From a virus: 32,726 nt of DNA. How positions within the stretch are numbered: the first letter of the stretch is position 1; each line of letters opens with the position of its first letter. Where the stretch lies: positions 1 through 32,726 of the IMG/VR virus record IMGVR_UViG_3300025108_000219. One strand, given 5' to 3'. The notes under the pieces were generated by a model, which worked only from the letters and a program-made list of their open reading frames with translations, did no database searches and was not told the DNA's origin. This document shows, piece after piece, positions 1 to 6,479 of the stretch. A program made the position numbers and the translations under genes.

Positions 1-1045
1 CTCCACTGAACTCACGGTGGAATACAGTGCAGTATATGCCCTCAGACCCATCTTCCCTGTCAATCAGACGCTGGTAACCGTAAACGATCTCTATTAGTTC
101 TTCAGCTTCGTAAGAGTTGCTGTTAAGTAAACGTCTACCTTCCTGCTCAACCTCTACCGTATCTATGTTTACTCCACGGTATCTGTCAATAATCAGGTCT
201 ACAAAAGACTCGTCCCATCCCTCAGTAGCTATTTTGTTTTCTAGCTCTTGAGGAGTTACGTAAGTTTTCCAGAAACAATAAGGAGATCTTTGTGGATCAG
301 TAACATACGGGGGAAATATAAAGTCTCCATCTGGAGCTAATGTTTTTACTTCTGGAGCATTTACTTGACGGCGAACAATTGGCAACTCAGCAGATCCCAC
401 ACTTGCTAGTTCAGCTAATGCTTTTTTTGCTCGCTTTACCGTAACACCATTAAAACTTTTTTGAAGCAAAGAAATTACTTGGTCTTCATTTTGACCATCA
501 ATAATTAATTGAGCTAGCTGTGGATTAACTTGCCCTATTTGGTTAATATCTAGCCTTTGAAGAAACTTTCTGTCCTCTGAGTGCCACCCTACGTAGCTAA
601 TAAGCAATCCACGCTCAAGCAAGTAGTTCGCCCCTAATTCCATCTCTTGGCTGAACCTAGAAATGTACCCAGATGTAACCATCCACTTAAGGAAGTTAGA
701 TACGATCTTCGACTTGGGCACGTCCTGAACCTCTACAGGGAAAGCCCTGATGTTCGCCCTGTTAAGAGAAGCCATAAACAAAGAAACCAGTCGAGTGATT
801 CTTTCGTCAATAACGTGAGCCTCCATGTCTGAAGCTCCTTCCCACGGGAACGCATCAGCTCCGTGCTTTCTTAGGTCTGAACTTTTCCCTGGCCAGTAAT
901 TTCTACGATCATCGTAGCTATCTCTGCACAAATCAAAGTATGATTCAAGCTCAAGTACTGATTGGTCGTAAGCGTAACGAAGGGAGTTAATGTCTGGTTC
1001 GTCACTAACGTACGTTAGCGAATCTGAAATTGAATCACTTTGCAT
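1..1045 (-). CDS. portal (head-tail connector) protein, C-terminus cut by window edge
   Basis: Reading leftward from ATG at 1045 the frame stays open for 348 codons to the window edge. Portals form the dodecameric ring at the capsid vertex through which DNA is packaged and to which the tail attaches. Support is the N-terminal region with aromatic and acidic residues around FPWEGASDM, a common portal signature, followed by a helical region and an insertion domain, plus the position just after the terminase and before the scaffold and capsid genes. The start overlaps the preceding 77-aa gene by 11 bases, so translation is probably coupled. The C-terminal part is outside the window. The portal assignment is by eye; the exact family is not determined. 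Confidence 0.8.
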   Translation of the reverse strand, partial: MQSDSISDSLTYVSDEPDINSLRYAYDQSVLELESYFDLCRDSYDDRRNYWPGKSSDLRKHGADAFPWEGASDMEAHVIDERITRLVSLFMASLNRANIRAFPVEVQDVPKSKIVSNFLKWMVTSGYISRFSQEMELGANYLLERGLLISYVGWHSEDRKFLQRLDINQIGQVNPQLAQLIIDGQNEDQVISLLQKSFNGVTVKRAKKALAELASVGSAELPIVRRQVNAPEVKTLAPDGDFIFPPYVTDPQRSPYCFWKTYVTPQELENKIATEGWDESFVDLIIDRYRGVNIDTVEVEQEGRRLLNSNSYEAEELIEIVYGYQRLIDREDGSEGIYCTVFHREFSG

Positions 1046-1268
1046 AAAACTGAGGTCTTTTTTTAATATCTTCTAGAAGATGGTTTATGTATAATATACT
1101 TACCCCTATTCTATCACATAATTCTAATGGTAACATTTCTTCTTGATCCCTTCCTCTTACCCGCCGAACAAATATTTCCCAGGCCAGTAATCTGTCTATT
1201 TGTTCCTCTATAAAACTATGGTCTAAAACCAGTTTATTTAACATATCTGTAGCTTCGTCCTCGTACAT
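1035..1268 (-). CDS. hypothetical 77-aa protein between terminase and portal
   Basis: A short acidic-to-neutral, mostly helical protein with no motif I recognise. It overlaps the preceding 123-aa gene by 35 bases and the portal gene by 11 bases. That tight packing supports a real coupled gene in the late operon. Its position between terminase and portal is typical of small accessory packaging or head proteins, but no function can be assigned. Confidence 0.6.
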   Translation of the reverse strand: MYEDEATDMLNKLVLDHSFIEEQIDRLLAWEIFVRRVRGRDQEEMLPLELCDRIGVSILYINHLLEDIKKRPQFYAK

Positions 1269-1605
1269 CTTCTATCATTTCTATGGTTATTGTTTTCCCC
1301 TTCATTGTGTTTCTGTATTTCCTGGGAACAACAACTGGAACTTTCATACTAAGTTCTTTTATGTAAGCAAAAACATAACTAGGATTTGGAGCGTGTGAAA
1401 CAACCCTTCCCCTGTAGTGCTTGGGGACAATTTCATTAATGTACATTGACTCCATTAGTATTGATTGACCCTCCTCATCTACCCAAGTGTTTCTGCCTCG
1501 ACCTGTAAGCATTTCTTCAGAAAGTTTGCTCTTAGCCATTTGGAGTACTTCATCAAATTGTAAATCAAAATCAGAAGCTACTTTTGTTAATCTTACTTTA
1601 GCCAT
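1234..1605 (-). CDS. small late protein with IF2_N-like N-terminus
   Basis: This 123-aa protein opens with MAKVRLTKVASDFDL, then a short helix and a basic GRGRNTW stretch. The pattern recalls the N-terminal IF2_N domain of bacterial translation initiation factor 2, a small helical nucleic-acid-binding fold. The C-terminal half is beta-rich and basic (KGKTITIEMI, then RGRSYRYVK) and is not recognised. The start lies two bases after the terminase stop. The IF2_N link is by eye only, and the role could be DNA or RNA binding during packaging. No GTPase domain is present, so it is not an initiation factor. Confidence 0.6.
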   Translation of the reverse strand: MAKVRLTKVASDFDLQFDEVLQMAKSKLSEEMLTGRGRNTWVDEEGQSILMESMYINEIVPKHYRGRVVSHAPNPSYVFAYIKELSMKVPVVVPRKYRNTMKGKTITIEMIEDVRGRSYRYVK

Positions 1606-1607
1606 AA

Positions 1608-3254
1608 TTAGTATCCTGCGCCCACTCGTGTAGTCATCATGCTCCTAGACAGAACGTGATCTGGGCCATCTCCTCCGTTCGCCATTCGCAAATAACGAAT
1701 GATGTCGAAGAAATCCTTTAGTGGTTCATCAGATTTACCTGATGCGTTGTAGTTTATTAAAGAGTCTATTAGGTTTCCGCAATCTTGGTGGACGTAGCAC
1801 CTTGGGCGATTAGCGGAATCAATAGGAACATTCGGGTTATAACTGAACCATTCGTCTATTGCACTAATCCCCATTTCTTCCATTCTTCCGTCTGATGGAA
1901 TAAAGTTCATACCGCAGTCGTCGAACTCGGTGAACAGATCATCGTTGTCAGAGTTTTCCTTAGCGAAGTACCGACTATCACCTATACGCTCGAATACCTT
2001 TATGCCGATGTCCTCTTCTATTTCTTCGAACAAATCTACGTACCCTTGTACGTTGTACCCTATCTTCTTAGATGCTGGGCCGTATCTCCACTTAGGATCT
2101 CCGAACAACGCCCACTCTCCGTAGTAATCCCTATCGGGCCATTCCTTACGGATGTACACATCACCCATATCGTTTACTCCTGCCCATAGTGCTACGTAGT
2201 TCCTAGCTCCTGCTGGGTCAACTACCTGGTAACAGGTGAACTGTTCCTTATTGGAAATGTCTGGGAATGTCATCCCGTACTTGTTCTCCTCCTCGTTCAG
2301 CACGTTTACCTCAGTGTTAAACAAAGGCAGAAGGGATGTCATGCTTCTAACTGGGATGCCGTAAGCACGTACAAGTATCTCGTCCTCTGGTCTTCCCCTG
2401 AGGTCTTTAGCAATACGCTCGTACCCACCGAACGGGTTTTCGTCTGAGTGCAGGTACACCACTGAGGCATCCCTAGATGGGCTGTACTGCTTGATAGGGA
2501 CTTGTTTGTCTAATAGCTCCCCATTTCTAGTCTGAAGGGTTTCTACGTCCTTTAGGTACTCTGCCACAAAGGGAGTGTAACCATCAATAGGAGTAAAGCC
2601 TATACCCATCTTAGAGTCTCTAGTAGCTAATCGAAACCTAAGGGTATTTACTAATGCAGCATCTCCCAGGTACTCATCTAACCAGGCCCCTATGTTAAGA
2701 CCCACTGGATCAGGAAATCCGAACTCGAAGCCCTCAAGGATTGTTTGGTTGTTACTGAACTGGGTGTACGTCTTGAAGTCTACTCTAGTACGGGTATCTG
2801 GAAAGATGAAGCTCTTAGCCGTGAACCCGTTCTGCATACTGTAATTGATGTACCCTTCGATGCTCTTGGTCTTCTTCTTGAATTCCTTAGGCATCATTTC
2901 CCAGATAGCTGCTTGCTGTACCTTAATGGAAGTGTCTTCGTTCTGGGAGAAGCATACTACATGACCGTCTGTGCTTTCCGTTACGGCCTCCATTATAATC
3001 TTAGCAAATCCAGTAGTCTTGCCTGATCTATTGCCACCAAGGGCAAGGCATTCGTTGTACTCTTGCAGTCCTTCCTTTATGCGTTCCCAGCCAGGAAGAT
3101 TAAACCCATGACGAATAGGGTCTTCTATAGATGCCTTTATCCTGCTCTCGTGAGCCTTGTGTAGCTCCTTAAGAAGATTAAGGTCGTTCTCGTACAGCCA
3201 GACAACTTCTTCGTCTGTAGGAGGGAACAGTAAAGGATGCTCAGTAAAGTTAAT
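1608..3254 (-). CDS. terL: terminase large subunit (packaging ATPase and nuclease)
   Basis: This is the motor that pumps DNA through the portal and cuts concatemers. With the start proposed here it is 548 aa. Walker A GGNRSGKT is at about residues 73-80, Walker B-like IGAWLDE ends near residue 194, and the coupling motif is GFTPIDG. The RNase H-like nuclease starts near DPAGARN (about residue 346) and includes FDDCG and the late acidic pair in KDFFDII. The first ATG in frame (2993) lies after Walker A, and no ATG, GTG or TTG occurs upstream in the open frame. The best start is ATT at 3254-3252, five bases after GGAG and overlapping the TAA of the preceding gene. The ATT start is an inference; the coding frame itself is clear. 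Confidence 0.9.
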   Translation of the reverse strand: MNFTEHPLLFPPTDEEVVWLYENDLNLLKELHKAHESRIKASIEDPIRHGFNLPGWERIKEGLQEYNECLALGGNRSGKTTGFAKIIMEAVTESTDGHVVCFSQNEDTSIKVQQAAIWEMMPKEFKKKTKSIEGYINYSMQNGFTAKSFIFPDTRTRVDFKTYTQFSNNQTILEGFEFGFPDPVGLNIGAWLDEYLGDAALVNTLRFRLATRDSKMGIGFTPIDGYTPFVAEYLKDVETLQTRNGELLDKQVPIKQYSPSRDASVVYLHSDENPFGGYERIAKDLRGRPEDEILVRAYGIPVRSMTSLLPLFNTEVNVLNEEENKYGMTFPDISNKEQFTCYQVVDPAGARNYVALWAGVNDMGDVYIRKEWPDRDYYGEWALFGDPKWRYGPASKKIGYNVQGYVDLFEEIEEDIGIKVFERIGDSRYFAKENSDNDDLFTEFDDCGMNFIPSDGRMEEMGISAIDEWFSYNPNVPIDSANRPRCYVHQDCGNLIDSLINYNASGKSDEPLKDFFDIIRYLRMANGGDGPDHVLSRSMMTTRVGAGY

Positions 3255-3468
3255 TCTCGCTCCAATCTATTTGCTCTAACTCTTGTTGGGACATCTTGGC
3301 AACTAATGCCAGTAGCACAGCAAGGTTCTCTTGAGAGTGTTCTTCGTCAATCTTGTTGAACACATCGTACTCAAAGCCATGATCGGTTACGGTAGCAACT
3401 AGAACAGTTTCCCAACCAGGGGATATTGTGTCTAAGGACTTCTGCACTAACTGAGTATTTTTATTCAT
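3250..3468 (-). CDS. hypothetical 72-aa protein upstream of terL
   Basis: A small acidic protein (MNKNTQLVQKSLDTI at its start, LEQIDWSEN at its end) of unknown function. Its stop codon overlaps the proposed ATT start of the large terminase subunit, and its last codons supply the GGAG ribosome-binding site for that gene, so the two look translationally coupled. It begins four bases downstream of the preceding small gene, behind a weak AAGGT. Confidence 0.6.
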   Translation of the reverse strand: MNKNTQLVQKSLDTISPGWETVLVATVTDHGFEYDVFNKIDEEHSQENLAVLLALVAKMSQQELEQIDWSEN

Positions 3469-3471
3469 ACC

Positions 3472-3729
3472 TTAAGAAATTATACGTCTTATATCGTGAC
3501 GGATAGGAGCGCTTTTAAATGGTTTTGTTTCAATGGTGGAGGAAGTGGGATTCGCACCCACGTCTTCAGAAGTATCCTCCTGAATCGAATCTGAATTACC
3601 CCCAATAAAAGCACTTTCGTACTTCTTGATGTCGCTGTAAAAAGGCTCCTTTGGCTTAAATACGTTGTTGTACCCGCTGTGGTACGCATCCCAATTAGAC
3701 ACCCTGTTCCTGTCTCCTTTACCGTTCAT
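3472..3729 (-). CDS. small phage protein of the MNGKGD type, with a tRNA-like element in its 3' half
   Basis: The N-terminus MNGKGDRNRVSNWDAYHSGY matches a small protein type often seen in tailed phages, which starts with M-G/N-GKGD and has paired aromatic residues. It is usually only about 40-50 aa long. Here the frame continues to 85 aa because it reads straight through the tmRNA-like sequence at 3534-3603, which becomes the low-complexity stretch GGNSDSIQEDTSEDVGANPT. The start overlaps the small terminase gene by 11 bases. The first 40 residues look conserved; the tail may simply be RNA-gene sequence translated in passing. Function unknown. Confidence 0.6.
   Translation of the reverse strand: MNGKGDRNRVSNWDAYHSGYNNVFKPKEPFYSDIKKYESAFIGGNSDSIQEDTSEDVGANPTSSTIETKPFKSAPIRHDIRRIIS
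3534..3603 (-). ncRNA. tmRNA-like tRNA domain without a messenger domain (mini-tmRNA candidate)
   Basis: On the minus strand these 70 bases fold in the order of a tmRNA tRNA-like domain. The acceptor 5' strand GGGGGTA pairs with TTCCTCC (G3:U70 wobble, one U:U mismatch at pair 6), followed by discriminator A and encoded CCA. A stemless D-loop ATTCAGATTCGA resembles the tmRNA D-loop (E. coli ATTCTGGATTCGAC). An 8-bp stem TTCAGGAG/CTTCTGAA closed by GATA stands where helix 2 would be, then GAC and a T-arm GTGGG-TGCGAAT-CCCAC. G3:U70 plus A73 is the classical alanine identity set. The T-loop has G where U55 is expected, and the D-loop has AG rather than GG. There is no room for an anticodon arm or a tag reading frame. 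Function is unknown, and an integration-site remnant of ssrA is the main alternative. Confidence 0.6.
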
Positions 3730-4291
3730 CTTCTAAATCTATTACCTGGGCTTCCTTCATCTTGCTTTTAGCCTTTTCCATAAGCTCCCTGTAGTCCTCG
3801 TCAGTGTAAACCTTTTCCTCCCTGTTTATACTTGTAGCCTCACCCCTAGCTAGTAAAGCCTCTCTAGCAGAGTTAGCCTTAGCTATGCTGATGTCCTTGA
3901 TATCCTTGAATGTAGGCTTAAGCTCACCTGACTCCATACTAGAGCGTACCTCCTGTACCATGTCCTCCTCTAAAGAACTAATGTTCAGGTAAGAATAAGA
4001 AGCTAACTGACCACCGAGGTCTTTCCACTTCCCTAGGTGGTCTGCGTAAGTACTAAGTACACGTACAATAGTATCCCGCTTGAATCCGTACTTACGTACT
4101 AATTGAGTCTGAGTCTTACCACTAGAACTTAAGAACAGTATCTTAGCAGCCTTCTCAGGATTGTACTTCTCTAAGGACTTCACACCATCAAGCTCAGAAC
4201 TCTTAGCGAATTCACGCACCTTTAAATCAATGTCAGAGATTAACTCCCTCTTGATTAAATCCTTAGTACTATCTGTGTCTGAATCTTGCAA
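3719..4291 (-). CDS. terminase small subunit-like protein
   Basis: A 190-aa protein with a helix-turn-helix-like segment at about residues 57-82 (SGKTQTQLVRKYGFKRDTI), a long central helical region and an acidic C-terminus. Small terminase subunits bind the packaging site through an N-terminal HTH and oligomerise through helices, then hand DNA to the large subunit. Position as first gene of the late leftward arm, three genes before terL, fits. The only early start is TTG at 4291, with no ribosome-binding site in front. If the promoter at 4298-4326 is used, the mRNA would be almost leaderless. Family assignment is by architecture and context. Confidence 0.65.
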   Translation of the reverse strand: MQDSDTDSTKDLIKRELISDIDLKVREFAKSSELDGVKSLEKYNPEKAAKILFLSSSGKTQTQLVRKYGFKRDTIVRVLSTYADHLGKWKDLGGQLASYSYLNISSLEEDMVQEVRSSMESGELKPTFKDIKDISIAKANSAREALLARGEATSINREEKVYTDEDYRELMEKAKSKMKEAQVIDLEDER

Positions 4292-4297
4292 GCATAT

Positions 4298-4326
4298 GTT
4301 GTACTAAATTGAAGTACTAATGTCAA
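4298..4326 (-). promoter_or_regulatory. candidate leftward promoter with GTACTAA direct repeats
   Basis: On the minus strand a perfect -35 TTGACA (4321-4326) is followed after 17 bases by TACAAC (4298-4303). Two plus-strand copies of GTACTAA (4301-4307 and 4314-4320), 13 bases apart, sit in the spacer and against the -10, where a repressor would block polymerase. The predicted transcript starts within a few bases of the TTG start of the small terminase gene. Confidence 0.4.
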
Positions 4327-4424
4327 GTTTAAAAACCCCCTTGAGTACCACATTTTTTAAAGGGTGAGTTTATGATAATACACGCGCGACGCTGACTCGA
4401 AATCCGATCCCCTCCCCCCTATCT

Positions 4425-4453
4425 AGTATATCGCATTAGAAAATCGTTGTCAA
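4425..4453 (-). promoter_or_regulatory. sigma70-type promoter for the leftward late arm
   Basis: On the minus strand TTGACA (4448-4453) and TATACT (4425-4430) are separated by exactly 17 bases. This is one mismatch from consensus and points at the terminase-portal genes. It suggests transcription by host RNA polymerase, in keeping with the lack of a phage RNA polymerase gene here. Confidence 0.65.
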
Positions 4454-4690
4454 GTCTTTTTTCAACTTTTTTTTCGCTCTTGCGCATATACTCTTTACCG
4501 TATCGAGTCAATCTTTCTTTTCAGCTTATGGGATATATTCTCTTGCTTATTACTGGTTCCCTTTGAATCCCCTTTTGAGCTTACGAGATGTGCCTTAAAT
4601 CCATTTGGCCTTACTGCCCTTGTCTTGCTACCTAAACCCTTTGAAAACGATTTTTAGACTTTTTTCTCTTTTTCTCTTGACTTCGCTTTC

Positions 4691-4719
4691 ATTATAACTT
4701 TGTTGCGCGCGGCTGTCAA
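4691..4719 (-). promoter_or_regulatory. perfect-consensus sigma70 promoter, leftward
   Basis: On the minus strand TTGACA (4714-4719) and TATAAT (4691-4696) are separated by 17 bases, a full match to the bacterial housekeeping consensus. It fires into the gene-free purine-rich tract 4690-4460 and on toward the small terminase gene. It is probably a strong promoter recognised early by host polymerase, which is unexpected for packaging genes unless another factor holds it off. Confidence 0.7.
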
Positions 4720-4864
4720 GTCGGTAAACCAAACTTGCTGAAAGTTTTTTAAAAAAAAGCTTGTTTTTCTTTTTTCGATATGCTTTTCTTTTTTCGTCTT
4801 AAGCGGATATGCCTCGAAAGGGGAGTATCAATTAGCACGAATCGTAGGGACGGGTGCTTAAACT

Positions 4865-5005
4865 TAAGGCGGGTCTCATCCTTCGAAATAGCGTTGAGAT
4901 ACCGCGGAAGCGGAGCTTGTGGATTGACTGGAAATCCTCGAAACGCGGGAAAGATATATTCCGAAACGGTTCCATTAGCTTTATGAAGTCATAAGGTCGA
5001 ACCGT
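4865..5005 (+). ncRNA. candidate structured RNA or leader in the control region
   Basis: Four consecutive foldable elements occur in a tract richer in GC than its flanks. GGTCTCA near 4871 can pair with TGAG-AT-ACC near 4895-4903. CCGC-GGAA-GCGG (4902-4913) has a GNRA-type tetraloop and competes with the first element for 4902-4903. GGATT/AATCC spans 4921-4937. The outer stem ACGGTTC/GAACCGT (4966-4972 with 4999-5005) encloses TTATG/CATAA (4981-4985 with 4990-4994). It could be a 5' leader of the early genes, a small RNA, or structured origin DNA. Strand and boundaries are uncertain. Confidence 0.3.
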
Positions 5006-5267
5006 GGTTTTATTGCGATAAGTCTGACAAACTGAATTTGCAAGGGATTGTGGGGATTCGGTTTAAAGTAAGTGATGAGCTTACAAAGGATTTAAACTGG
5101 CGCCCATTCTCAATACTGAATCCGAGCTTTAAAGCGGATAGGTTGCGAGCGGTTTACATTTACAGTGTTTACTTTTTAGCATTAAGAGCAACCGAGCAAG
5201 GGATCACGCTTTGCTTAGGTTGCTTCTATATGCTTGAAATGACTTAAGCATTAACGAAAGGAAAAAA

Positions 5268-5465
5268 ATGACAGTAATACCAGCATATGGGCGCGACTAT
5301 AAAAGCGCCAAAGCAGTGAAAGCAGATTGGCAAGCGGGAAAGGATTTTATTATATCGGATATGTCCCATCCTTATGACATGAAGCCAGTAAGCAAAAGAG
5401 ATTTACAGCAAGAGCCTTACGTGTTAATCCGATACGACAAGCTTAGGAAGGTGACGCAAGCATGA
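5268..5465 (+). CDS. conserved small phage early protein, 65 aa
   Basis: The first gene of the rightward arm, with a good AAGGA ribosome-binding site a few bases before ATG. The pattern PAYGRDYKS near the start, KDFIISD in the middle and VLIRYDKLRKV near the end is one I associate with small conserved early proteins of unknown function in many tailed phages. Its stop overlaps the next start by ATGA. Function not known. Confidence 0.7.
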   Translation: MTVIPAYGRDYKSAKAVKADWQAGKDFIISDMSHPYDMKPVSKRDLQQEPYVLIRYDKLRKVTQA

Positions 5466-5701
5466 TTGAAGTAAGCGAAAGAGGCTTTCGATTAGCGTTT
5501 GAGAATGGCTACGGGATAAGCGTAATCAATCACGAGAGAGCGTATTGCGATGAAAGCACAGCAGAAATTGCAATACTGAAAGGAGAACACTTGACTGATC
5601 CGTCAGTAATAAAAGAAAAATGGGGAGATCAAGTCAAGGGATGGTTAACGGCAGATGAAATTGCTAGCTACATTAACAAAGTAAAAAGTATAGAAAGTTA
5701 A
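5462..5701 (+). CDS. hypothetical early protein, 79 aa
   Basis: Coupled to the gene before it by a 4-base ATGA overlap. It has a beta-rich N-terminus (RGFRLAFENGYGISVIN) and an acidic middle with a helical C-terminus (WLTADEIASYINKV). The N-terminal pattern is common in small phage proteins of unknown function. No catalytic residues are evident. Confidence 0.65.
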   Translation: MIEVSERGFRLAFENGYGISVINHERAYCDESTAEIAILKGEHLTDPSVIKEKWGDQVKGWLTADEIASYINKVKSIES

Positions 5702-5704
5702 AAT

Positions 5705-5905
5705 ATGGAAGTAGATAAAAATAGACGCAAGATCCTTGCGCTTCACGACATGACGGATGACTTCGAATCACGACTAAGCAGTTTCGTATCGGAAGAATTA
5801 ACTATTCTTCGAAGTCATATCGGAGAACTTCAGAAAACAATTGACGACTTCCAAGATATGGAAGACAAGGTAACCCTAGCAATACTAAATAGAGGAGATA
5901 AATAA
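5705..5905 (+). CDS. hypothetical early protein, 66 aa, coiled coil
   Basis: The sequence is almost entirely helical and charged, with heptad-like spacing of I, L and F through residues 15-60 (for example LTILRSHIGELQKTIDDF). It is probably a small oligomerising protein. It starts three bases after the preceding stop, with no strong ribosome-binding site, so translation probably relies on coupling. Function unknown. Confidence 0.6.
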   Translation: MEVDKNRRKILALHDMTDDFESRLSSFVSEELTILRSHIGELQKTIDDFQDMEDKVTLAILNRGDK

Positions 5906-5906
5906 A

Positions 5907-6245
5907 ATGAAAAAAACAATATCAAAGGACGATTTCAGGGAATCATTTAAAAGAGCTGGGAGACAATCCCAGTTCTCTTACGAAGCATTGGGAGCGATTT
6001 ACGATCACCTAACCGACGTGGAAGAGGATTGCGAATACGAATACGAAATAGAGATAGACCCTATCGCAATTTGTTGCGAGTTCAGCGAATACGATACGCC
6101 GTTAGAAGCGGCAAGACAATACACCGAACCGAACTCTTGGAAAGCAATGACTGATCGAGACGCGAACATATCCGCATTAAATTGGATATTAGATCGATCA
6201 ACAGCCTTAACCTTCGAAGGAGGTTTAGTGGTTCATGACTGGTAA
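5907..6245 (+). CDS. conserved phage early protein, 112 aa
   Basis: A GAGGAG ribosome-binding site precedes ATG. The protein has FSYEALGAIYDHLTDVEED near residues 23-41, then a run of acidic residues and IDPIAICCEFSEY near residues 50-62. This FSYE...IAICCEF combination recurs in small phage proteins of unknown function. The protein is strongly acidic overall, as DNA mimics and host-takeover proteins often are, but no function can be inferred. Confidence 0.65.
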   Translation: MKKTISKDDFRESFKRAGRQSQFSYEALGAIYDHLTDVEEDCEYEYEIEIDPIAICCEFSEYDTPLEAARQYTEPNSWKAMTDRDANISALNWILDRSTALTFEGGLVVHDW

Positions 6246-6260
6246 ACAAAGATAAATAAA

Positions 6261-6479
6261 ATGAAAGACAAAATAAAATCAATCGAAGTAGCGAAAGCTT
6301 TCTTCGACGCAAAGGAGTACAGTGGTAGCACTGATGCTCTTTTTCATTCTTCCCTAAAATACGGGAAAAGGATAAGCGATAGACTGAAATACCTTGAAAG
6401 ACGCAACAAGACGCTTCAAGGATTGTACGACGAAATATATAAGGAGGTAAAATGTATAGTAGAGATTGTAGAGAAATAG
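6261..6479 (+). CDS. hypothetical early protein, 72 aa
   Basis: A basic, helical protein with KYLERRNKTLQGLYDEIYKEV in its C-terminal half. Its last 28 bases overlap the next gene and contain that gene's AAGGAGGT ribosome-binding site, so the two are linked. There is only a weak ribosome-binding site of its own. No family recognised. Confidence 0.55.
   Translation: MKDKIKSIEVAKAFFDAKEYSGSTDALFHSSLKYGKRISDRLKYLERRNKTLQGLYDEIYKEVKCIVEIVEK

Larger units (their letters stand above)
4292..5267. other. divergent control region without convincing genes
   Basis: About 975 bases separate the leftward and rightward arms. The left half (4292-4770) holds three leftward promoters and long pyrimidine runs on the plus strand (several TTTTTTCG-like words). 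The right half (4865-5005) holds a row of hairpins. Open frames at 4780-4986 and 5038-5247 start without ribosome-binding sites and have no recognisable content, so I do not call them genes. I found no clear rightward promoter for the early genes, although one is expected here. The region may also hold a replication origin; no iterons were seen. Confidence 0.55.

Noticed and set aside
3534-3603. An ordinary tRNA gene
   Set aside because: Only 35 bases separate the acceptor and T arms, which leaves no room for D, anticodon and variable arms. The D-loop and the GAC before the T-arm fit tmRNA instead.
4495-4692. Leftward frame reading MKAKSREKEKKV, a TAA, then about 52 further open codons of basic protein
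   Set aside because: The ATG lies inside a -10 box, the second part has no start codon, and the strand is purine-rich, so long open frames are expected by chance. Stop-codon readthrough is possible but unsupported.
4780-4986. Rightward open frame of 68 codons in the control region
   Set aside because: No ribosome-binding site, unnatural composition, and it lies over the hairpin tract.
5038-5247. Rightward open frame of 69 codons starting with TTG
   Set aside because: No ribosome-binding site and no recognisable content; the first well-supported gene starts at 5268.
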